This document shows, piece by piece, positions 5,698 through 9,822 of a DNA stretch of 9,822 nt. The notes under the pieces were generated by a model. The model did not search any database. It was given only the letters and a program-made list of their open reading frames with translations, and was not told the DNA's origin. Positions within the stretch are counted from its first letter, which is position 1. Every line of letters starts with the position of its first letter. The stretch is from contig JAEYZX010000185.1 of assembly GCA_023427845.1 (NCBI GenBank), forward strand, positions 1-9,822. Direction: 5' to 3'. Source of the stretch: Bacteroidota bacterium (GTDB lineage: Bacteria > Bacteroidota > Bacteroidia > Flavobacteriales > Flavobacteriaceae). The translations under genes were made by a program, and so were the position numbers.

Positions 5698-5755
5698 CTA
5701 GGAATTATATAACATTTCGGAAAAACCGTGTAAGTATCCTCAAGTCTGTTTTAGT

Positions 5756-5763
5756 GAAATTTG
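5756..5763 (+). promoter_or_regulatory. Candidate -7 element and shared leader of the 53-residue acidic protein gene
   Basis: GAAATTTG differs from the TAnnTTTG -7 consensus at one position and lies 26 nt before the ATG at 5790. The same 8-mer with one change (GATATTTG) stands exactly 26 nt before the ATG at 6568, and the bases just after both read TnAAnCAACAnC. No clear -33 TTG is seen. The repeated spacing supports a real promoter-leader module. Confidence 0.45.
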
Positions 5764-5789
5764 TAAAACAACATCAAAAACGCACTACT

Positions 5790-5951
5790 ATGGAACCACA
5801 ATTTACTTCACAAGACGATTTTCAACACGTAGACAACGATTTCGAAAACATTATCCGAATCAACAATGCAGACGATGAGGATTTGCAGGATTTCGATTTC
5901 GACTACGATCCAAACGAAATGTATTACGCTTTGGCAAACGAAAAAAATTAA
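5790..5951 (+). CDS. Small acidic hydrophilic protein, 53 residues, unknown function
   Basis: I do not recognise a family. The product starting MEPQFTSQDDF has about 16 Asp/Glu in 53 residues against two basic residues, with no Cys or Trp. Its core is aromatic-acidic (DFDFDYDPNEMYY) after a central ADDED run. No signal peptide or membrane segment is visible, and much of it is probably disordered. The ATG at 5790 is preferred over a GTG at 5754 because the intervening bases form a leader that recurs upstream of 6568. The gene is a single-gene unit: its stop codon already lies in the stem of an intrinsic terminator. A DPN tripeptide preceded by acidic or polar residues recurs in two neighbouring small proteins, hinting at a common origin or role. 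Coding is supported by this start, leader and terminator, not by homology. Confidence 0.72.
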   Translation: MEPQFTSQDDFQHVDNDFENIIRINNADDEDLQDFDFDYDPNEMYYALANEKN

Positions 5952-5973
5952 GCTGATTTTTCAGCTTTTTTTT
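5950..5973 (+). terminator. Intrinsic terminator after the 53-residue protein gene
   Basis: Stem AAGCTGA (5950-5956), loop TTTT, stem TCAGCTT (5961-5967), and a run of eight T (5966-5973). The upstream arm overlaps the TAA stop codon of the preceding gene. Confidence 0.92.
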
Positions 5974-6015
5974 ATTCTGATCGTCGGGTAAACTATAACT
6001 CTAAAAATTTGAATC

Positions 6016-6291
6016 ATGGGAAATCCAGCCAATGGCAATCAAGGTCAGGGTAAACTGAACCACGGCAGCCAGCAACATAACGATAAGCAAAAAAATTACG
6101 CGCATTCAAATGAGCGTAATCGCGATAATATTCGGGACAACACAAGAGATCATACGTACAAAGAGCATGATGAGACGTTAACCAACGACCAAAATTATAA
6201 TCTGTATAACGATAAAATTGAAGGCGACCCCGATTTTAGGGATACTAAATTGAACGCAAACAAGGATGAAACCGATAATACAAAAAAGTAG
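6016..6291 (+). CDS. Asn-rich hydrophilic, probably disordered protein, 91 residues
   Basis: I do not recognise a family. The protein is extremely hydrophilic: about 17 Asn in 91 residues, many Asp, Lys, Gln and His, no Cys or Trp, and no hydrophobic stretch long enough for a membrane helix. It starts with a Gly/Asn/Gln-rich part (MGNPANGNQGQGK). A short internal repeat RDNIRDNTRD follows near residues 36-45, then a lysine-rich tail. The composition resembles hydrophilins and other desiccation- or stress-related disordered proteins, but composition alone does not prove function. The ATG at 6016 is the only sensible start; an AAAATTTG sequence lies only 4 nt before it. A 38-residue membrane protein gene follows 21 nt downstream and shares its terminator, so the two are probably co-transcribed. 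Confidence 0.72.
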   Translation: MGNPANGNQGQGKLNHGSQQHNDKQKNYAHSNERNRDNIRDNTRDHTYKEHDETLTNDQNYNLYNDKIEGDPDFRDTKLNANKDETDNTKK

Positions 6292-6312
6292 CAACCTTCA
6301 AAACCAACGCTT

Positions 6313-6429
6313 ATGAACGGATTCTTTAAAGCGCTTATCGCCGGCTATGGTGCCAAGAAACTTGGCGGTGGCTGCATCGGGACCATTTTGGTGTTCATCA
6401 TCATCTGGTGGATTCTCGGAATGTTTTAA
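6313..6429 (+). CDS. Single-pass membrane microprotein, 38 residues
   Basis: ATG at 6313 to TAA at 6427-6429 gives a 38-residue protein. It has a short basic/glycine-rich N-terminal part, FKALIAGYGAKKLGGGC, followed by one strongly hydrophobic segment, IGTILVFIIIWWILGMF (about residues 22-38), that should span the inner membrane and runs to the C-terminus. The two lysines before the helix suggest N-terminus in the cytoplasm by the positive-inside rule. The GYGAKKLGGGC segment looks familiar from short hypothetical proteins of Bacteroidota, but no function is known to me. It lies 21 nt after the Asn-rich protein gene and directly before a strong terminator, so it is the second gene of a two-gene unit. 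A single Cys precedes the helix; with no leader before it this is not a lipobox. Confidence 0.75.
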   Translation: MNGFFKALIAGYGAKKLGGGCIGTILVFIIIWWILGMF

Positions 6430-6448
6430 TTTTTAAATACCACACATT

Positions 6449-6475
6449 AAAGCTGCAATTTGCAGCTTTTTTTTT
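6449..6475 (+). terminator. Intrinsic terminator after the membrane microprotein gene
   Basis: Stem AAAGCTGCA (6449-6457), loop ATT, stem TGCAGCTTT (6461-6469), and nine T (6467-6475). It ends the two-gene unit 6016-6429. Confidence 0.94.
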
Positions 6476-6533
6476 GTCGTAATCCTGTAAAAGTTACATA
6501 AGAATCTGTAACAGGCAGCATTTGGTATTTTTT

Positions 6534-6541
6534 GATATTTG
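6534..6541 (+). promoter_or_regulatory. Candidate -7 element and shared leader of the 101-residue protein gene
   Basis: GATATTTG, one mismatch from TAnnTTTG, lies exactly 26 nt before the ATG at 6568. This is the same distance as the sister element GAAATTTG has before 5790. The following leader bases also agree (TGAATCAACAAC here, TAAAACAACATC there), and both genes open with ATGGAA. A -33 TTG is not evident, so an alternative sigma factor or an activator is possible. Confidence 0.45.
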
Positions 6542-6567
6542 TGAATCAACAACCTAAAACTTTAATT

Positions 6568-6873
6568 ATGGAAACGCATTTTGAAGGTTCACGCGGTTCA
6601 GAACATATGTCAAAGCCGCATCAGAGACAATACGATGAACAAAATCCCGATAATGTCAATAACATGGAAACCGATCATCACGACAATCCCCAAAAAGATG
6701 GAGATCTTGCCGCGCAGGTGGTCGATCATCCGGAAGATGTGGATTCGCCCGTGAATACTGATTTTGATACTACCTCAAACAGCAAAAAATCGTTAACACA
6801 GGATGAAGACGCGGGTACCGACCCTAATGATGTAAACGACAAACCGTCGTTTAACCGAAACGAATCAATTTAA
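6568..6873 (+). CDS. Acidic, probably disordered protein, 101 residues, unknown function
   Basis: I do not recognise a family. The protein has about 24 Asp/Glu in 101 residues, is rich in Asn, His, Ser and Pro, and has no Cys or Trp and no hydrophobic segment. It should be soluble and largely unstructured. A TDPND motif near residue 84 resembles DPN motifs in the products at 5790 and 6885. The end KPSFNRNESI recalls the RPTFIR and ISI parts of the next gene's product. The ATG at 6568 is chosen over a TTG at 6532 because the extra 12 codons overlap the conserved promoter-leader sequence and are not protein-like. The next gene starts 11 nt after its stop without a terminator, so the two form an operon. 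Confidence 0.72.
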   Translation: METHFEGSRGSEHMSKPHQRQYDEQNPDNVNNMETDHHDNPQKDGDLAAQVVDHPEDVDSPVNTDFDTTSNSKKSLTQDEDAGTDPNDVNDKPSFNRNESI

Positions 6874-6884
6874 AACCGAAAGCC

Positions 6885-7220
6885 ATGTTCCAGCACAGAT
6901 ATACAGATGAAGAATATCAGCGGATATTTTTATTCAGTGATACAACAGATGAACCACGTGGAATTGACAATCCCAAGCTGAATCAGGATGATGACCCGAA
7001 TAGCAAGGACGATGAAGATTTCGAGGAATCGGACGATTTTCACAAATACGATGATGTCGATAAAGCCAATGTTGATATCGACGATGAGATCTCAAAAAGC
7101 AATGAAGCATTGAATCACAACAGTGAAAATGAACGGCCAACGTTTATTCGCACTTATGATAAGAACGCATCCAATATTGTTGACGACATAGGAAAATACG
7201 ATGGAAACATCAGCATCTAA
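6885..7220 (+). CDS. Highly acidic, probably disordered protein, 111 residues, unknown function
   Basis: I do not recognise a family. About 32 of 111 residues are Asp/Glu against about 12 Lys/Arg, with no Cys or Trp. The first 20 residues (FQHRYTDEEYQRIFLFS) are more ordered and could form a short helix. The centre is dominated by Asp clusters (QDDDPNSKDDEDFEESDDF), followed by VDIDDEIS. The C-terminal part NERPTFIRTYDKN ends in GNISI. It is the second gene of a unit, 11 nt after the 101-residue protein, and is followed at once by a strong terminator. Loose similarity in the DPN and P-[ST]-F segments suggests paralogy with its neighbour. Asp clusters could bind divalent cations or basic proteins, but nothing specific such as an EF-hand loop is clear. 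Confidence 0.72.
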   Translation: MFQHRYTDEEYQRIFLFSDTTDEPRGIDNPKLNQDDDPNSKDDEDFEESDDFHKYDDVDKANVDIDDEISKSNEALNHNSENERPTFIRTYDKNASNIVDDIGKYDGNISI

Positions 7221-7224
7221 AATG

Positions 7225-7253
7225 AAGCCTTACAAATTGTAAGGCTTTTTTTT
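7225..7253 (+). terminator. Intrinsic terminator between convergent genes
   Basis: Stem AAGCCTTAC (7225-7233), loop AAATT, stem GTAAGGCTT (7239-7247), and eight T (7246-7253). The T-run overlaps the stop codon (7252-7254) of the GH130 gene on the other strand, so the two convergent units end within a few bases of each other. On the - strand only a weak T tract follows, so it is mainly a + strand terminator. Confidence 0.93.
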
Positions 7254-8715
7254 ATCCGCCGTTCACGAGCCGATCAAGCAGTAAATCAAGTTTTACGCTA
7301 GCAAAACCTGAACTGTGATCTGAAAGTCCATACGGAATTATTAATTCATCATTATGGATGATCGATCCGCAGGAATAGACTACGTTTGGAACATAGCCTT
7401 CACGCTCATCCGGATTTGGCATGATCAATGGTTCCTTTAGCCGGCCGATTTCCTTTTCAGGATTATCAATATCAAGTAACGACGCACCAATGCAGTACCG
7501 CCGCATCGGGCCAACGGCATGCGTCATCACAAGCCAGCCCCTTGAGGTTTCTATTGGTGACCCGCAATTGCCGATCTGTACTAATTCCCACGAATATTCA
7601 GGCGATTGGATTTTTATCGGATTATCCCAAATGCTGATGTTGTCGGAATACATCAGATAATTGTTCCAGCCATCGATCCGCGACATCATAACATATTTGC
7701 CATTTATTTTTCGTGGAAACAGCGCAAGATTTTTATTTTTCGCACCGTCACCGTTCAGTGGCGTGGTCTTAAAATCGTAGAAATCGGTTGTCTGCAGTAG
7801 TTTGGGCATGATGTGCATTCCGTCGTAGGCCGTATAAGTCGCATAAAAAACCACCGTCCCGTCATCGCGGGTAAATCTGACAAACCGAGCATCTTCGATT
7901 CCTTTGCGTTCAAAATCCGAAATAGGAAATATCACCCGGTCACTGATATCGGTATTCCTCGAAAAACTGATTTTGCGATAGCTGTCGGATAACGCCAAAA
8001 CATGGTTGTAATCGCTTTTTCTGGCATCGTCGTCCGAATCCTCCCGCGCAACAAGGATTTTCTTCTTTAATGTGGCGTAATCAAACCGCTCGTCTAGCAT
8101 TTCGCTGACTTCCTTCAATAGGTTTGCGTCTATGTCGGCTTCCTCCGCTTTCTTGAGAAAAAGATCTTTTTGGTAAATCGTATTGTGCATTTTCTCGGCT
8201 TCATCAACATAATTACCGGCCGGAATTATGGTAATGTTATTGTGCTTATCGATCATTGCCCTCCGAAAAACCACCGATGAGATATGGCCTTCACCTACCG
8301 CGCGAAAACTGATCAACAATCGCCGTTGTCCTTCCTCAATATGCGTTTGATCGGGATCTTCGATTATGGACGGATTAAAAAACGCGGCCGATTCGATTGA
8401 GTATTCGTGTGTAAAATAAGCACCTATCAAAAATTTCCGGTCGTCGGTCAGCTCAGCGAAGTCGGCTCCTGCCGATTCAATATAGGGACGCACCCGATCG
8501 CAGTGTTTCAACAATTTTGTGGTGATGTTCCGGTGTCTTTTTGAAAAATCCTGCAACAGTGGCGAGATGATGCCAAACACGGTGGCTTCGTCCATTTCCA
8601 ACACTTTTTTGATTAAAAACAACGCACGTTCTTCGCCATTAAAAAAATAACGTGCTATTACACGTTTTGGATCAGGATAAACTTTGATGCTTTTTCGTTC
8701 AATAGATAATCTCAT
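7252..8715 (-). CDS. Glycoside hydrolase family 130 protein (beta-mannoside phosphorylase/hydrolase-like), long form
   Basis: The 487-residue protein has a GH130 five-bladed beta-propeller core. GH130 enzymes act on beta-mannosides, mostly by phosphorolysis to mannose 1-phosphate, while some subfamilies hydrolyse beta-1,2-mannosides. Core motifs are ERKGIEDARFVRF with the probable proton-donor Asp275, VVFYATYTAYDG, NLALFPRKINGKYVMMSRID, GNCGSPIET-RGWLVMTHAVGPMRRY, and IIPYGLSD near the C-terminus. Basic residues in the last blocks (R335, K336, R346, H399, R405, R406) look compatible with phosphate binding and so with a phosphorylase, but I cannot settle this by eye. About 95 residues precede the first propeller strands and a charged helical stretch (about 170-230) is inserted, so it is longer than ordinary phosphorylases of 330-400 residues. 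There is no signal peptide: cytosolic. Start ATG at 8715-8713. Confidence 0.9.
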   Translation of the reverse strand: MRLSIERKSIKVYPDPKRVIARYFFNGEERALFLIKKVLEMDEATVFGIISPLLQDFSKRHRNITTKLLKHCDRVRPYIESAGADFAELTDDRKFLIGAYFTHEYSIESAAFFNPSIIEDPDQTHIEEGQRRLLISFRAVGEGHISSVVFRRAMIDKHNNITIIPAGNYVDEAEKMHNTIYQKDLFLKKAEEADIDANLLKEVSEMLDERFDYATLKKKILVAREDSDDDARKSDYNHVLALSDSYRKISFSRNTDISDRVIFPISDFERKGIEDARFVRFTRDDGTVVFYATYTAYDGMHIMPKLLQTTDFYDFKTTPLNGDGAKNKNLALFPRKINGKYVMMSRIDGWNNYLMYSDNISIWDNPIKIQSPEYSWELVQIGNCGSPIETSRGWLVMTHAVGPMRRYCIGASLLDIDNPEKEIGRLKEPLIMPNPDEREGYVPNVVYSCGSIIHNDELIIPYGLSDHSSGFASVKLDLLLDRLVNGG

Positions 8716-8922
8716 ATAGTATTTTCTTACTATCCTAAAGTACGATAAAATTTACAACCTCAATGGTGCGTGTTGCAAAAAATGCGGGAGAAAGTCGGAT
8801 TGCTGAATGCCTGATCGCGGATTAAAGTTTTATAAGCAATAATGGAAGAAAGACCTACTTCGCCCGGGCGGCACAAAACGGTCTCACCATAATTTCCGTT
8901 CAAAACAATTAAAACTTTCGGA
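8716..8922. other. Intergenic region between the GH130 and E1 beta genes
   Basis: These 207 nt hold no convincing gene. A candidate promoter for the GH130 gene is near its start. A 10-bp perfect palindrome CGCCCGGGCG (8861-8870) without a loop is the only other notable sequence. No intrinsic terminator is visible downstream of the E1 beta stop on the - strand, so read-through into GH130 cannot be excluded. Confidence 0.6.
8735..8763 (-). promoter_or_regulatory. Candidate promoter for the GH130 gene
   Basis: Read on the - strand: TTG (8763-8761), an 18-nt spacer, then TACTTTAG (8742-8735), one mismatch from TAnnTTTG. A start site near 8728 would leave a leader of about a dozen bases before the ATG. 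An alternative is TAAATTTT a little upstream with a TTTG 21 nt before it. The two cannot be ranked by eye. Confidence 0.35.
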
Positions 8923-9822
8923 TTAGTACGCCATCAATTCTTTTAATGCCGATTCGAAGCGGCCTTTCGGCAGATACTGATCTTCCAAAGCTTTGGTAAA
9001 AGGAATCGGTGTATCCAAACTGGCAACCCGTTTGACCGGTCCGTCGAGATATTCGAAGCAATCTTCCATTATCATCGCAGAAATGTCGCTTGCAATTCCG
9101 CCAAACATTGAATCTTCCTGCAGGATAATTACCTTACCCGTTTTACGGACAGATCGATAAATCGTGTTTTTATCCAATGGCTGTAATGTTCGCAAATCAA
9201 TCAAATCGGCTGATATTTCGGGATTCAGATCCAGAGTTTCCAATGCCCAATGCACCGATGCACCGAAAGCGATGATCGTGATGTCTTTTCCTTCTTTAAT
9301 TACGACGGCTTCACCAAGTGGCAATGTGTAATAATCGGTCGGTACTTCCTGATAAACACTTCTATACAACATTTTATGTTCGAAGAACATTACCGGATTC
9401 GGATCGTTGATTGCCGAATTCAGAAGACCCTTGGCATCATATGGAAATGCAGGATAAACGACTTTAAGTCCGGGTGTTTTTGTAAACCATGCCTCATTCG
9501 TTTGTGAATGAAAAGGTCCGGCTTGAGTTCCGCCACCGCAAGGCATCCGCACTACGACATCGGCAGGCTCGTTCCATCGGTAGTGGACTTTGGCAAGATA
9601 ATTCACGATTGGATTGAACCCGGTCGACACGAAATCGGCAAACTGCATTTCGACTATTGCTTTATAACCGTTTATTGACAGACCCATCCCGGCCGACACG
9701 ACGGCACTTTCGCAAATTGGCGTATTGATGACACGGCTTTTGCCGAAACGCTTTACAAAACCATCGGTGATTTTAAACGCACCGCCATACTCAGCTATAT
9801 CCTGGCCCATTAACACCTGGTT
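8923..9822 (-). CDS. 2-oxoacid (branched-chain type) dehydrogenase E1 beta, partial; possibly the C-terminal half of a fused E1 alpha/beta
   Basis: About 299 residues are seen. The frame is open to the window edge (N-Q-V precede the first internal Met), so the 5' part is missing. E1 beta is the transketolase-like half of thiamine-diphosphate 2-oxoacid dehydrogenases, oxidatively decarboxylating branched-chain 2-oxoacids or pyruvate and passing the acyl group to E2 lipoate. Motifs in order: MGQDIAEYGGAFKIT near the seen start, NTPICESAVVSAGMGLS, VEMQFADFVSTGFNPIVN, VVRMPCGGGTQAGPFHSQ with NEAWF, PGLKVVYPAFPYDAKGLL, MFFEHKMLYR, then the C-terminal transketolase domain (DITIIAFGASVHWALE, DLRTLQPLD, ILQEDSMFGGIASDISA, RVASLDTPIPF). 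The LMGQDIAEYGG wording resembles the fused E1 alpha-beta proteins of Bacteroidota, but the alpha half is outside the window. The branched-chain assignment is by resemblance. Confidence 0.92.
   Translation of the reverse strand, partial: NQVLMGQDIAEYGGAFKITDGFVKRFGKSRVINTPICESAVVSAGMGLSINGYKAIVEMQFADFVSTGFNPIVNYLAKVHYRWNEPADVVVRMPCGGGTQAGPFHSQTNEAWFTKTPGLKVVYPAFPYDAKGLLNSAINDPNPVMFFEHKMLYRSVYQEVPTDYYTLPLGEAVVIKEGKDITIIAFGASVHWALETLDLNPEISADLIDLRTLQPLDKNTIYRSVRKTGKVIILQEDSMFGGIASDISAMIMEDCFEYLDGPVKRVASLDTPIPFTKALEDQYLPKGRFESALKELMAY

Noticed and set aside
5714..5737. Possible terminator for the catabolic cluster (CGGAAAAACCG)
   Set aside because: The stem has only three firm pairs and no T-run follows; no convincing terminator is visible after the isomerase.
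8763..8825. 20-codon + strand frame (MVRVAKNAGESRIAECLIAD) in the GH130-E1 beta spacer
   Set aside because: Too short, overlaps the candidate promoter of the opposite gene, and has no supporting leader, terminator or similarity.
8861..8870. Perfect 10-bp palindrome CGCCCGGGCG
   Set aside because: It has no loop, cannot form a useful hairpin as it stands, and one short GC palindrome is not enough to call an operator.

Overview
The window looks like chromosomal DNA of a Bacteroidota bacterium (Flavobacteriia, Cytophagia or Sphingobacteriia type; not assigned further). The evidence is an almost complete lack of Shine-Dalgarno sequences, a textbook Bacteroidota promoter (TTG-N19-TAGATTTG at 4780-4809), a transposase of the RAYT kind common in that phylum, a long GH130 enzyme, and an E1 beta sequence resembling Bacteroidota 2-oxoacid dehydrogenases. 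There are no rRNA, tRNA or CRISPR features.

Region 1 (1-5697, all + strand) is an aromatic-acid catabolic cluster. In order it holds the 3' end of an aryl-CoA ligase of 2-aminobenzoate/benzoate-CoA ligase type, a hotdog acyl-CoA thioesterase, a nitrilase-superfamily C-N hydrolase, a bicupin ring-cleavage dioxygenase of the gentisate/salicylate 1,2-dioxygenase family, a fumarylacetoacetate-hydrolase-fold acylpyruvate hydrolase, and a maleate cis-trans isomerase. Together they suggest this route: aromatic acid to aryl-CoA, ring hydroxylation by an enzyme presumably encoded upstream, CoA release, gentisate-type ring cleavage, hydrolysis to pyruvate plus a maleate-type C4 acid, and isomerisation to fumarate. 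If the substrate is anthranilate, for example from tryptophan/kynurenine, the cleavage product would carry an amide. The nitrilase relative could then remove ammonia. That last step is inference.

The cluster is interrupted by an intact RAYT transposase gene (1995-2606) bracketed by two near-identical palindromes. The second palindrome ends 12 nt before the dioxygenase start codon. Before the isomerase lie a consensus promoter and a leader made of two back-to-back tandem-repeat arrays.

Region 2 (5790-7253, + strand) holds five small genes in three transcription units, each ended by a strong intrinsic terminator. Four encode very hydrophilic, Asp/Glu/Asn-rich, probably disordered proteins without Cys or Trp. 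The fifth is a 38-residue single-pass membrane protein. Two of the units share a similar promoter-leader module with identical spacing to the start codon. Function is unknown; a stress or hydration role is only a guess.

Region 3 (7252-9822, - strand) holds a GH130 beta-mannoside phosphorylase/hydrolase-like protein with an N-terminal extension, converging on the small-gene block, and the 3' part of a 2-oxoacid (probably branched-chain) dehydrogenase E1 beta, cut by the window edge. The 207 nt between them contain a candidate promoter for the GH130 gene and little else recognisable.
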